Shown here piece by piece: positions 1 through 12,100 of a stretch of DNA of 64,000 bases (position 1 is the first letter of the stretch; each line of letters starts with the position of its first letter). The translations under genes and the position numbers were made by a program. The stretch spans positions 18,314,298 through 18,378,297 of the forward strand of contig OX375879.1 in assembly GCA_947359465.1 (NCBI GenBank). Reading direction: 5' to 3'. Below the pieces are notes generated by a model. That model saw nothing but the letters and a program-made list of their open reading frames with translations. It was not told where the DNA came from and made no database searches. This stretch comes from Metellina segmentata. Its lineage: Eukaryota; Arthropoda; Arachnida; Araneae; Tetragnathidae.

Positions 1-90
1 CTTCCCCCTCCTTTATCCGTTATCTATGCGTTGTGAAGAGAGAGCACTGAAGAACTCTTTTTTTTGTTGTTCCCACGGCGTAAAGCATAG

Positions 91-209
91 ATCAAAAAGT
101 GATCAGCAGAAATCTCTTTCGGACCAGGGTATCGGCAAGATCCCACTCTCGGACGCCACACTAATCGAGGACCCATCGGAGCCCTTCCAATTCACGGTCG
201 ATGACTGTG
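91..209 (+). CDS. RASGRF: RasGRF exon 1 in this window (middle of PH domain 2)
   Basis: It encodes GIGKIPLSDATLIEDPSEPF followed by QFTVDDC. This aligns with the vertebrate RasGRF segment around LSLIDCTLIEEP in the second PH domain. The donor is GTGAGT at 210, leaving one base (G) of the next codon (phase 1). The 5' edge is uncertain: the AG at 89-90 follows a T-rich tract, but the AG at 108-109 would also work and would shorten the exon by 19 nt. Earlier exons lie upstream of the window. Confidence 0.82.
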
Positions 210-672
210 GTGAGTATTTCACTTCAATTCACTCACTTTCATCTCAGTTTTATCCTTTCAGATCATACAGAAGAAAACACCACATGAGTCTCTGAAATAG
301 TGTTCACCCTTTACGTCAATGGTGCATTTATTTCATTGTCACAAATTTTAGTCATGAAAATGGCTTTTAGAAAAATTCTTCAAACTAAAATTAGCTTCCC
401 TTCCAGTAAGTTTGTCCCAAATTTTTGGGCATGTCTCATTTTTTTCCATATTAAAACTCAATATAATACCGACGCGTAATGTCATCATAATAATAAATGG
501 TTAACACCGTCCTAGCCTAAGCCATTCGGTGTCAATTTGGGTTGCGACAGCAATCCAGAGTCTTGAAATGGAACTCGAAATAGAACTCTCTATTCATTCG
601 TATCCATTTCCTCAATTCTGAGTTACACATTTTCCTTATAATCTCTTTCGATCCTTCGCTTTTATGTGTCCA

Positions 673-846
673 GAGTAGTTTTTTGTCAATGCTGAGGTAT
701 CCCTTAGGAAACTTTCCGTCCCTGATAGTCTGAAAGTTGATCAGGCTATCAGATCGTATTGTGATCGGACTAAAGAGCTGGATCAGTCTGCTACATTTGA
801 TTTCCTGGAATCCATTGTCCAGACAAACTCATTCACCCTTGTTTGA
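673..846 (+). other. Short unassigned coding-like open frame
   Basis: The + strand is open from an upstream TAG to a TGA and reads VNAEVSLRKLSVPDSLKVDQ, then an Asp/Glu/Ser-rich tail ending TNSFTLV. The amino-acid composition looks protein-like rather than random. No start codon, splice site pair or family could be recognised. It may be a fragment of a decayed transposon gene. Confidence 0.25.
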
Positions 847-1687
847 AAGAATCCATTCCATCGTTTATAGACTCTCATGATATTTTTTTATGGAAAAAAA
901 TGCCGCATGTAACCAAATATTTGGGGTCTGAAAGGTTTTCTGATAAATAAAAATAATACTAAAAGAAATGTCCATTTTCATAACTGAATCTGTCATTGTA
1001 GCGTCCGTAATAGGCGGAATGCATCCAGTAACGGTGGTACGAAACGTCCAGGACAGAAGTAAATACCAAGACGAAACCTCAAGTTTAAACCTATTATCTT
1101 TGAATAGTGTTGCCACTAGTCAATCGCTAGTAGCATTCACTAGCACAGAAAAGGTAAAAATAGATTAGACTTATTTTTCTTGAACTTGGAGGTTGAAATA
1201 CCTTTGCTTGTTTAAAATCGGAAGACGAAATTCCCAATAGCGATGGCAGATTTTTTTTGTTTGATACTTTTTATTGCCTTGTTCTAGTCTCTATAAGTCA
1301 TTCTTTAAAGCTTTTATTAAGGACAATTGGAACCCAAAATTTTCAGTCATTGATTGAGATTAGGGTTGTCAGTTTGATACCCTTTTCAACGATACTTCAA
1401 ATTTGTTTCACATCTTACTACAAGTTTTAAAATGTAAATAAAAACTATAAGTAAACTCATCAAAGTAAATTTAGAATTGGAACTCTAATCTCGATGATTT
1501 TTGTGCATTTTCTAATTAATAACTCAAAATTCAAACAGAAAACTTAAAAAGTGTTCCAGTTGTAGAATTATATACATATATTTTTATACTTTAAGGTATG
1601 AAAATAAATTTCCCAGTTGTGTGTTGAGCTGTTAAATTATTCTAGACCTTGTTAGCTTTTTTATTTATAAAACCAATACACATGCAA

Positions 1688-1750
1688 GATCTACTTCATG
1701 TATCTACTTCATAAATCTACTACATAGATCTACTTCATGTATCTACCTCT
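1688..1750 (+). repeat. 13-bp tandem repeat (ATCTACTTCATGT type), about 5 units
   Basis: ATCTAC recurs at 1689, 1702, 1715, 1728 and 1741, an exact 13-bp spacing, with unit consensus close to ATCTACTTCATGT. Confidence 0.85.
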
Positions 1751-1789
1751 TTTATGTGTGACATTTATTTTGTTCTAATTTTCTACAGC

Positions 1790-2290
1790 CGATCCATCAA
1801 GTTACTTACTATGTCGTTGCGTTGTCAGAAAGTGTAGAAAGTTACTTTTCATCCATTTCGTTCATCATGGCAGTTCATGTCTCCGCAATGCCCGTTTGGG
1901 TAGCTCTATCCCATGGGTCGAGACATTACGATGCAGCAAAATGTGTCCGAGCACGGCTGTTTCTGAGGGATGTGCTGGCTTTGCCACTTAGGCAGGAAAG
2001 CATTCAGGAATGGCTCTCGGGGCAACTGGAATTGATGTTTAACAGGGTTCAAGGTTTTGAGAGTAAACTAAACTATCCAAAAAGGATACTCTGAGAATGA
2101 TGTTAATGGGACGCACTTTAAGAATTCGATCGTCAGAATCAGTCGTATTTACAGATGAAAACAAGATGACTAAACGTATCTATAGCTATCTCGGTGGAAG
2201 AAAATGCCTAGCAAAACTAAACTGCAGAAGCAAACACTCGATGTTTGAACAACGTTTTCCAGTACTATTATTCCCATTAAGCTATTTCTG
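1790..2290 (+). pseudogene. Unassigned coding-like block, possibly a DDE transposase remnant
   Basis: The + strand is open from about 1822 to 2094 and again from 2097 to 2291. It contains RARLFLRDVLALPLRQESIQ and, further on, SESVVFTDENKMTKRIYSYL. The second segment resembles the (V/I)FTDE motif at the first catalytic Asp of Tc1/mariner/pogo transposases. The composition is less AT-rich than the flanks. Family assignment is weak and no terminal repeats were found. Confidence 0.3.
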
Positions 2291-3233
2291 ACCCGGATTA
2301 TAGACGGTTAAGCACATATATCATCCACGAGCTTTCCATCTTTAAATCATCATTACGATTTCTGAAAAAATTGAAGTTTTCTGAAGTTTGCAGAGTCAAA
2401 GGATCGCAGCTTGAAAAGGTTTTTCAACAAATCAGTTTTAAAACGTTAATACCATTGCCATCCATTGAGTAAAGAAATGTAAACACAATTCATCTGAAAT
2501 TATATTTAATGTTTAAAGTCGCAAATTTTCTCAGAATACGAACCACAAATCTGTTTCAGAAGATTGTCAATACTATCAAGAATGAATTTTTAGTAATTTA
2601 GGAGGATATGAATTCAACTGGAGGCATCGTCTCTCTATATTACGCTTCAGCATTTTCCTCTAAAGTTGACATACGGAATTCATTACCTCGTAAACTCTGC
2701 ATGTGGATACTGTATCAGCTTGTACTGTTTGGGATCTAGGGCCATAAAATTCAAAATCCAATGCTATGTATACGAATACGTTTTTTATTAAATGTCTAGT
2801 AGTATTTTGAAGCTTTAAAATTAATTCGAGTGTGTGTAAACAAAGGATGGCATCTCTAGAACATTTTATGAATGAATTAATTCTTAAAAGTTGAGGTTCA
2901 GTCATCCAATCTGTAAAAATGTAAGCAGGAATATTTTTTCGTGAAATTTACAAGTCGCACTTTTTGTTTGAAAACAGAAACCAAACCCGTACGTCGATTG
3001 TGTATACTCTTAAATAAATGTAGGAGCCGATTCACTCTAATTTGGGGGATGGTGCAGTCGATAACGGGTGGTTTCGCCATCCCGTGTTCTCCCCTTCCTC
3101 GTCCGGCGTAAACAGAGGCCTCCCTCCGCGACACCTGATTTCCCGCGAAAGGCATAGGTCAGCCGCATCCATGTGTGTATGTGTGCGCCAGCTGAAACCC
3201 TTCTTCTCTCTCTCTCTCTCTCCCCGTCGCCAG

Positions 3234-3436
3234 GTTCGATCAGCTCTGTCTCGAGTCAGTCGAGCGGTTTCAGCGAGGCGAGCGCAGCGCCATCTGTCGG
3301 GAGCGGTGGTCAAAAGGACTATGGCGGACTCGACTTCAAGATCGTGGTCGACTTCAAGAACGGGAGCCAAGTGACTATCCACCTGGTCGTGCCCAGCATG
3401 CAAGAAAAGGCTGCCTGGACCAGCGACATCAGCCAG
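3234..3436 (+). CDS. RASGRF: RasGRF exon 2 (C-terminal half of PH domain 2)
   Basis: The acceptor is a (TC)n tract ending CGCCAG at 3233; the donor is GTAAGG at 3437. The first two bases complete the Gly codon left open by exon 1. The exon starts with a Ser/Ala/Gly-rich insertion of about 28 residues and then reads LDFKIVVDFKNGSQVTIHLV and VPSMQEKAAWTSDISQ. These match the vertebrate LDFKIVV and APSRQEKAAWMSDISQ blocks, the last strand and C-terminal helix of the PH fold. The exon ends in phase 0. Confidence 0.95.
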
Positions 3437-5613
3437 GTAAGGTCTCCTGTCAAGTTCGCTTCCCCTTCACACACGCATGTGGCGTGAGATGTGTGTGTCC
3501 GACCGGAAAACAGTGTGCGATTCTTTGCTGTTGTTATCACATTATTCTCCCTGTTAACAGTGTAACTATGTGTTGAACACACACGAGTCGTTGTTCTCTG
3601 TAAAATGTATTATCTCGCGATGTCCTGTAGTGTGCAGGATAAACAACACCGGGGTGTTTCATCGTGTTCATGTGGTAATGTATGTCGCTATATCTGTGTT
3701 CGGATGGGGAAAAGCATTGCAATATTCTTTCTGTAAATCGTGTTACTTTGCGTAGGCCTTTCTAGTGCAGGAAAGACCACTTCACGCTCTAAGAGGGGAT
3801 TTGTGTGAAGAGGTCTCGAAGCACATTCCTCGACTGACTCCCAATGCACATGACTAATCAGTTGTTTTTGGAAGGATACCAAGATCCAGCGTGGCATCCG
3901 TAGGAGAAATAGATGTCTACTGAGTAGCTTCCTTTTCAATTGATAATTCTAAATGTATGGATACAATCTTCATCATTACATGGATAAATAGAGAATAAGG
4001 AATGTTCTCCTCTTGCGATAGATGAGTTACCATAGCAGCCAAGTTTAAGCTGATGAAAACGCATCTCTTCCATCACAACGCAAGTGTACGATAAGAAATA
4101 CTTGCGTGTTGGAGGATTTTCCTCGCTTCGTAAAACATGATTGATTCGTTATTTTGATGTCTCAACTAACCATTCCGTTGGAAAATATTTCATCTGTACA
4201 AGGAAATCTGTTTTAGCTTTAATGTTAAGGCTGATATTGTCGGTCAAAAAGCTATCCGAACAGCTCTTGTTATTAACGTCTCTTTGTATTGCAGTCGAAA
4301 CAATAGTGTCATTCAACTTTGAATATTGAATATTTCGACCGTACTTTTTATACACGCAGTATTGACAATTTTGCTCCTGAGCATTGCCATTTTGTAGAAC
4401 ATTTCATTTTGAAAAATAGCTGAAAGGCATGTAGTATTTTGTACCATTAGATTTACACGCTAAAAAATTCTTTCAAATAAATTCAAAATTTTACTTTAGG
4501 TCGGGTCGAATACATATATATGAAAATGATATGAAAATGATGCTATTTTGAATAAAGTAATGTCTCAAAAACCACAGAGAGGAGTCAACTAAATTTTGCA
4601 CACCAGGATATAGGACTCCGATGTGTTCAAATTGACAAACATTTCAATTAACGCTTTTTTCTGTTATGAATGAATTCATATTTCTTAAAATATATTGCTC
4701 GAATTAAGAACCAAAAGACGTACACATATTGTTTGGACTACTTAATCGCTCCATTTTGCATGACAATTACTTTGATCAGATGATTATTTTGAAAGACATT
4801 ATTAAGGGGGTCCGGGACTTAAAATTCTAAAACCTTCAATTTTAAAGTTTTTGTTCTGAAATTTTTTCTGTAGGTATACATTGTATTTGGCAATTATACT
4901 AACTATTTTGTATTTTCAAAACTAAAATATTGTTTATTAAAATTGAAAATTTTGACGTTGAGCAAAATTGATATATTTTAAAATATTTTTTTTTCCAAAT
5001 AACTTCATTTTTGCCATTAATTAACTCCTTAAAGCTCGTACAGTAAATTGTCCTTGTGATTTTGGGTTACAACAATAAGAATTTTTTTTTAACATTTTGT
5101 TTAAAATCTACATAAAACACATGGTATAAAAAATTCGAAATATTATAAAAAAAATAATCTATATCACAATTGCTGAAGACAAATTAAAGAAATGTATTTG
5201 AAAAGTGTGGAAAAATTCATTCATTTATGACCAGTAGTTTTTAAGTTATATCCATTTTTTTCACTATCGAAATCCCATTTAACACAAAAGGAAAACAAGA
5301 GCGTTTAAAATTATAAAGACTCGTTAGATTTTCAGTTGTCATGTTATAAAAAGTTGAATATTTCCGTTTCCATGGTAGAAACAAAATTTAGATGTCATTT
5401 TATTCAAAAATATCTGTTATCTCCTAAACAATCAAGTTGGTATAATTTATGATTATGAAGATACAAATTAAATGAACAGTTATTTGTAGTTGACATTATT
5501 CCAAGACAAACGACACTTGAGACTTGTGATACTCCAGAAGCGTTGGAAAACATTTTTGACCTCCTGTATATCAGTCGTGCTTCACTGCGGTACATGCTGC
5601 CATTTTACCTCTC

Positions 5614-5713
5614 TTAACCCTCTTGGGGGTTGTCTCGACACGAAATCTTGTCATTACTAAAATTGACCCGATCTCAACGCACGACATACTTACCAAACTA
5701 TTTAGAGGGCTAA
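5614..5713 (+). repeat. GATATC-palindrome dispersed repeat, diverged copy
   Basis: It starts AACCCTCTTGGGGGTTGTCT and reads through CGACACGAAATCTTGTC to an end at ATTTAGAGGGC. It matches the start, core and end of the copies at 52065-52275 and 57588-57735, but the palindrome is decayed. Confidence 0.55.
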
Positions 5714-6487
5714 AGGACCCCTCAAACTGGGGGGGGGCAGTCTTGTTGCAGGGTTATTCCTTTAGTTCGTCTGAGCATCTTCCGTAAATGTTTAGAGAGA
5801 CAATTTCCGAAAGATAGCTTGTTACCTGATGTGAAAGAGGTTTCGCATCAGACTAAATATATGCAATACAGTATTTTCCTCTTTGTTCGACACATATTTT
5901 TATATCTTCTATCAATCACTACCTTCTTAAGTATTTTGGTTTTAGCACATAGATTGAAACCAATATTAGAATTAAAAGTGTGTAGTGCTTTAGAAACATT
6001 AATGTATTAAGAAAATTAAAGGTGGTAACATATATCGAGATATAATAGCCAAATACAAATTTGACAAATGCCCTTTACTGTAGGTTCAATAAAATAAAAC
6101 TGTATATATATATTCAGGGCTAAAGGGGTTAAATAAAATGGTTCACTCTTCTCACAATTATTAAGGAATCAAAGAGTCTTTGCATGATAAAAAATAATTG
6201 TAATTTTGGTAAATACATTAATTTAGTTGTGATTTTAAGCAAATATATTTTTTTTCTTTCGCATACATATATTTTTTTGCTATCGCATATGTATATATTT
6301 TTTTTCTTTTGAAGATAGGTATATATAAAATATAAATTTATAAGTATCTATATGTAATCAAATATTTGAGTCGAAAAGTTTATGCTCAACTGTCTGTTTC
6401 ATTACACAATGAAGGTTAAAGGAACCTTTATTCTATAAACCTTGAATGAAGCGAGTGTTTTCTTGATAGAACATGTTTCCTGCACGT

Positions 6488-6560
6488 ATGAGAGGTATTT
6501 TCTGTCAAGCTAAATATAGGTGGCAGTAGTGGTTCTGTGGCGATACCTGTTTCTTGTACG
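6488..6560 (+). repeat. Dispersed repeat, unclassified (pair with 38075-38150)
   Basis: Both copies share TATGAGAGG(T/C)A(T/C)TTTCTGTCAAG, then CTAAA(T/G)ATAGGTGGC. No terminal structure or coding capacity is visible. Confidence 0.6.
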
Positions 6561-7215
6561 TATTCGGAACGTGTTGGCTGGTTTTATGAATACGATTTCA
6601 GCACATCGTCAATAAAAATTACAAAGAAGGAATTCCGAATTGATGTATATCTGATGGGTCAGCACCTAATTAGACTGAAAATTTATATTAATTACAAAAA
6701 CCTAAAAGAAAATTTTTTTAAGTAATTAGCAAATTTCATGATATTTAGTAGAATGAAAGTTTGGGTGGGTTCATGCACCATCATGGAAGAGCCAGACCCA
6801 GAAACACAAGTGGTGTTTTCTACGTATGAGCAGCAGTACGCTAAAAAAATGGCTCAAATAATAAAATTTCCAATTTCTTACGTACATAATTAAGCACTTG
6901 GGTACATTTGATGAGTGAGTGACGTCGTGCACTTGTTTTGCCTAAGTTACGGACGACGAGTCTAATTTGTCATTCAAACTAGAACAAAATTAAACATGCA
7001 CATTCTTGTTCATGGCGAGTGTGATATTGGTGTTACGAGACTCTCCTTGAATCAAACTATTCAATCGTTCTCTACAAAAATACACTTTATTTAACCTGAC
7101 TCCATACATAATAGAACGAAATATTTACACGGCTGCGTTATCAGACATTCTTTTTTGGAATGCACGCGGAGATCTGAAGCTGTGCGATCTCTCTCATACT
7201 GTGACCATTCTTATC

Positions 7216-7350
7216 AAACGAAATTATACGAAAATATAACAGTAGCTAGTGTGCAAATGATGATACGAAAATATAACAGTAATTAATGTACAGAAGATAA
7301 TACGAAAATATAGAATTACTAATAAATATAGCAATAAGTAATGCGCGAAC
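7216..7350 (+). repeat. 36-38 bp tandem repeat, about 3-4 units
   Basis: ATACGAAAATATA recurs at 7226, 7264 and 7300, with AACAGTA and (A/T)TGTGCAAATGATG-like sequence between. Units are imperfect. Confidence 0.7.
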
Positions 7351-7740
7351 GATAACCCGAACTACTTGCAAATAAATCTGTACCCTAGGGGTTAAGCTCA
7401 TGGTTTTTTTTATCTAGCCTAGTGCACTTCTACATATGCACTAAGTTCTTCTCGTCATCATCGTAATCATTTGTTTTAACCTTACAATTTTTTTTTACTA
7501 TCCTTAAAGTTCTATAAAGTTTATAAGCCTTAAAGTTTCAAAAAATATTTATGTGACGTTATGAGATAATTTTACAGATTTGTATCGAAACGTAAAGACT
7601 TTTAAGCTCTTGTTTTCCTTGCGGAATATCTAAAGTAATGTTAATCCTTGATATATATTTATTAGTCCTGATTGTGTTTTTTATATAAAATAGAAATATC
7701 TTCCTCACAGACTCACTTCATTTTGACTGTTTCGTTTCAG

Positions 7741-7823
7741 TGTATAGACAATGTTCACTTCAACGACCTCTTCCACGGAACTATGAGTGACTCATCATCT
7801 GTGACCATGCCTCACTCCATTAG
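7741..7823 (+). CDS. RASGRF: RasGRF exon 3 (PH2-REM connector)
   Basis: The acceptor TTTCGTTTCAG ends at 7740 and the donor is GTAAGG at 7824. The translation CIDNVHFNDLFHGTMSDSSS then VTMPHSI aligns with vertebrate CVDNIRCNGLM...VTVPHMIK, the short segment between PH domain 2 and the REM domain. The exon ends two bases into an Arg codon (phase 2). It lies 155 bp upstream of a fold-back transposon. Confidence 0.93.
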
Positions 7824-7978
7824 GTAAGGACATTTTCTATCCATCCCACACTCTGTTCCACCCTAAATGAAGACCATTCTGTTCCCTTAACGTGTCTTTT
7901 TAGACTATTCTGTTGTAGTACTACTTCTGTTGGGTTGATTCATACCTCGATTCTTGGAAACTGCTTTGATTTCAAATA

Positions 7979-8863
7979 CAGGGTGATTCTACGGTCAGGA
8001 GACAAACTTGGAAGGGGTGCTACAGTTTACTAAAACATACGTTTTTCGTATAGGAATTTAGGGTCGGAAGTGACGCGTGGAGGCACGAACACAAAAAATG
8101 AGACATGAACAGAAAAACATTGTTTGTTTTCAACATCCTTGCATAGTGCTTCTTTGCATCAATGTTTACAATAAATGCTCAAAATGGCGACCATCAACAG
8201 CAATAAATGCTTGGTAGCGTCGAAGAAGTGACTCCAACAACGTGACTCAGTGGCTCATATTATCGTATTTTTGTGGAAGAGGTTTTACCAGAATTGCTGC
8301 AAGATGTTCCGACTGTTGTTCGTAATCACATGTGGTGTCATCATGATGGTGCGCCTGCCCATTTCAACGTGACTGTCCATAATTACCTGGATGCCAGTGT
8401 TGCGGGGCGATGGATTGGGCGTGGTGGACCCGTCCGATGGCCTCCCCGATCGTCAGATTTATCGAGCATCAATTACTTCTTATGGGGGCATCTGAAGACA
8501 ATCGTTTACGGGACTCCAGTTGACTCAATTAAAGACCTCGTTGCTCGACTATCCATTGCGGCTGCAATCGTACACGAAATGTCTGGCATCTTTGAAACTG
8601 TTCGCCAATAACGCCTCCGACGCTACAAAACATGTATCACTGTTGGTGGTCGCAATTTTGAACATTTATCGTAAACATTGCAGCAAAGAAACACTTTGCA
8701 AGGATGTTATACCTAAACAATGTTTTTCTGTTCATGTCTCATTTTTATGGTGATACCTCCACGCGTCACTTACGACCATGCATTCATTCCTACACGAAAA
8801 ATGTATGTTTTAGAAAGCTCTACCATCTCTCTAATTTTGTCCCATGACCGTAGAATCACACTG
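7979..8863 (+). mobile_element. Fold-back Tc1/mariner-superfamily element with about 247-bp inverted arms
   Basis: The left end CAGGGTGATTCTACGGTCA is mirrored by TGACCGTAGAATCACACTG at the right end, and TA flanks both sides (7977-7978 and 8864-8865). The inverted similarity continues for about 247 bp (7979-8225 against 8617-8863), through GACGCGTGGAGG and AAAATG(G/T)CGACC. The right arm includes the last codons of the transposase, so the left arm is an inverted copy of the 3' end of the element that has replaced the normal 5' end. The centre keeps only the C-terminal transposase coding region. Confidence 0.85.
8273..8674 (+). pseudogene. Transposase C-terminal fragment in the fold-back element
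   Basis: The translation includes HHDGAPAHFNVTVHNYLDAS, then VRWPPRSSDLSSINYFLWGH, a DDE/D transposase second-Asp block (DGAPAH) and the downstream W-P-P-R-S-D-L motif. The stop at 8609-8611 (after FETVRQ) is premature. In the same frame the sequence continues RLRRYKTCITVGGRNFEHLS to a TAA at 8672, the usual C-terminal Gly-Gly-x-x-FEH tail of this family. The N-terminal DNA-binding domain and first catalytic Asp are absent. Confidence 0.85.
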
Positions 8864-8937
8864 TATGAAATCAACATGACTTGAATTTTGCTTACATTGC
8901 TTATCATAGTGGTTTGAATGTGTTGTGTACTATAGTG

Positions 8938-9112
8938 GCCGCGCGCGTCGTGGCTCAGTGGACATGCCCCCGAGTTGTAGGTGGCGCAAGTTCTAACCTC
9001 CCTGTGTCTTTAAAGCTTTTCTTGCCATACCCATTACTTGATATTGCATATCTTGCGCCTGGTTCAGCATGGCCAAATAGGGTCCTTGTGTCATAAAACC
9101 CAACCAACCTAT
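8938..9112 (+). repeat. SINE family 2 (tRNA-derived), near-complete copy
   Basis: It reads CGTGGCTCAGTGGACATGCC (A-box-like), then GTAGGTGGCGCAAGTTCTAA (B-box-like), a body with CTTGATATTGCATATCTTG, CAGCATGGCCAAATAGG, and an end at CATAAAACCCAACC. Related copies are at 12605, 29090, 31468 and 45528. Confidence 0.75.
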
Positions 9113-9119
9113 AAGATTG

Positions 9120-12100
9120 TAGTTGCACAGTCCAATTAAACAATGGCAATGTATCGATGTACTATAACAATCATCGATTTCAGGAATTATTAATTACAAT
9201 TGTTGCTTGTCCATGTATAAATACATCACAAGGCTCTTCCCATTGATCTGTACGTTGCTAATTCCCTGGAACGATTCGGTTCATAGAGTGTTGTCTTGTT
9301 CTAGAGGGGATCAATGTTAAAATCGTGGTGGATTAAAGGAGAATGGGACTCACAGACCTGGGAGCAGAAAGTGCTTAAAACTGCGTCACAGAACAAAGTC
9401 TTTGCAGAACAATTTTTTCTTAATTTTATCATAATTTTAGACGATTTTTTTATATCTTAAGTTACGATGTTCTGTAATACAAAGCGCGCTCCTTGCCACA
9501 CCTTGTTTTCTTCTCTAGCTACGGAACAACCTCCCTACACCGCCCCAAATGACCACAAACACTTTAGAAACTACGCATCTTCTATGTCGATGACATAATA
9601 TTTAACTTAAAAAGTGGTCGAATCAATTGCAAATTCTAAAAGTGGGCTTTTGTTTTAAATAAAGTAAGTTAATTAATGATGATGTTTTATTATAAATATG
9701 CAATACATATATTGAGCCGATAATTGTGTATTGCGACTGTTTTTGATTTGACTGCAGTTTTCAAAATTTGGACAAAATGCCTGGAGAACCTTGAAATTGC
9801 TTGGAGTTGTGTTGCAGAACACTGACTATAATTTTGCACCTGGGCTCAAAGGTATGGTGGTTGTGTCTTGATCTGGTGTTGGTAGTAAATGGGGAACCAA
9901 GAGGTGGCGGTTGCCACTCTCTTTTCAGTCACCGAATGACATCTCAAAGGTTTCGAAGCTCCTCCCCGTCACTTCTAGTGTAATTTTGAATACTTTGATC
10001 CATGTTCATTACACTAGGGTTTTTTACCCGCTCCCGCTCGTGACGTTGACATCGTTGTTTGACATATAACTGTTCTGGTGTCCGCCCTCCAGGAGGTATC
10101 TCGTCATTAGCAACACTGACCAGATCTTGGTCATCATCAAAAATCGGCGATGTTTTGATGACTAGATATCTCGTCAACAGATTGGCCAGATCTTGATGGT
10201 CGTTGAAATCCAGTTTGAGGATCAATTTCTACCATTTGTCAGGCTCCAACAGTTGTTCTTTTATTTATTTGTTGACATAACCCCTCCAAGTGGTTTCTAT
10301 AAGATACCTCGTCCATCAAGATTTGATTAATTTTGCTAATAACGAGATATCTTGTCCAACAAGATCTGGTAAGTTTTGCTAATGCTGAGATACAACGCAA
10401 CCACCAGGATGGTTACAGTCATCTCGGAATAATAGGATTTGAAAGGATTCACTATTATTTATGGAAGAAGAAAAGATGAAAGTGAATTCCATCGTTTCTT
10501 GTGTTGCAGATCAAATTATGGAAATTACGGCAACAAGAGTAGGAAACTGCTTAGACTGAGAGTGTTTATCTATATAAATAAGAACAGAGTGTTTGTACAT
10601 TGAATATTTATGAAACCCATTTTTAGTTTTCTATACGTTTTGGATCCTTATGCAAAATCCGTCTCTTGAGCGTTTGGTGTTTGTTTGATTGTTTCCTATC
10701 TGTATGTTTGTGCCTGTTCTAAGTCCAAACGGTTGATTATAGCTTTATGAAATGTTTCATAGTGTGATTACTTACATTCATTTAGTGACTGAATTTGGTT
10801 GCGTTAGTCTGACTGTTCGTCTTCCAATTCTGTCTTATTCTTTATCTATGTGTTTGTATAGGTATTACATAAATTTAATTCTATGTGTTTGAATACAAAG
10901 TTCTTAATTTCATACAATATACTATTTTAGTTTAGTGAATACAATGTTAAACCTTTCTTTGTATACATATTTAGATAAGTTTCATGATGAGACATTTCAT
11001 TAAGCATCCTTAAATCAAGCATAATTTGGTACTTTGGGAAAATATGGAATGTATATTGAGCATTCGATTAACTGGATTATTTTAATAGTCCACTGCTAAA
11101 AAATTCAATTATTTAAAAAAATTACAGAATTTTAACTTTGATACTTTATTTATTTCAAGGCTTATTATTGTTATTTTCTAAATAAATATAAATGATTTCC
11201 GAATAAATGGGAGAGATGATGTTTCTCAACGAACGAAAAGGAAACGTACACGTGTATTGTGATTTTCTGTTTCTATCGCTCGGAATTAATTTCGTATTTC
11301 TAAATTTCGTGCAATTTTTATTTTTAAGTTGTGGCGAGATCAAGAGAAAAAAAGAATCAAAAATTAACATCTTTAGAACAACGTTTTTCGCAACCACTTT
11401 TATTTTTTTTATTTCGATGTTTTCTGCTTTAAATATTTATTAGTTTGATAAATTGCATTTCTTTTTCATCACATACAACACTGCCACAGAGCATTCGATT
11501 TAAAGTGACAGCTAAGTCAGAATAAAGCAAATTAAAAAAACAATTTTGCATTAATTTAAATAATAATTTTTAAAAATTCCGAACTAGAAATTTTGAAATA
11601 TTGCAATATTCTTTGTCATAGTAGCGGGAGATTAAGGTGAATAATTTTGCGAGTTGAAGTTATATTTAAGCAATTTATTATGCATGTTAAAAGTCTATTG
11701 AAACCAATGATTTTTAAAAAGGCAAATCGATTTACCTTTTTTTTATGGTAATGGTAATGGATCTATCAATTTCAAAACAACCTTTCTTAAACCTTTGTAG
11801 GTATGTTCAATTTTAAAACAAGTTTTTTTATAATTAGACGTGTCACAAAATGTAATTTTCAAAACAAATGTATTCGCTTTATAGTGACTTAGTGATGAAT
11901 ACCTCATTAAATTAATTTGTCCTCCTTTCCTTAAGATGGCTAAATTGACAATGTGACATTCCTGATGCAACAGTGCCCTTATAAAAAATATTGTTTTGTT
12001 AACTGAGTGCGAGAGCACTCGCAGTAGATTCGTCATTTATATGAACTGAGTTGAGCAGTTTAACATTAAAAGTAGAACTTAAGAAAGGAATTTCCAAATC

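Larger units (their letters stand above)
210..3233 (+). other. Intron 1 with coding-like remnants
   Basis: Mostly AT-rich unannotated sequence. Two stretches look formerly coding and are described separately: about 673-846 and about 1790-2290. A 13-bp tandem repeat lies at 1688-1750. Nothing else here could be assigned. Confidence 0.5.
3437..7740 (+). other. Intron 2, mostly AT-rich with short repeats
   Basis: About 4.3 kb of very AT-rich sequence. Supported contents are one member of the GATATC-palindrome repeat family (5614-5713), T-rich near-repeats with CGCATA(C/T)(A/G)TATAT around 6240-6330, a block around 6488-6560 shared with 38075-38150, and a 36-38 bp tandem repeat (7216-7350). No exon was found. 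Confidence 0.5.

Noticed and set aside
3032..3403. Long - strand ORF overlapping RasGRF exon 2
   Set aside because: Shadow of the GC-rich exon on the opposite strand; no motif, no splice context, and the + strand reading is clearly RasGRF.
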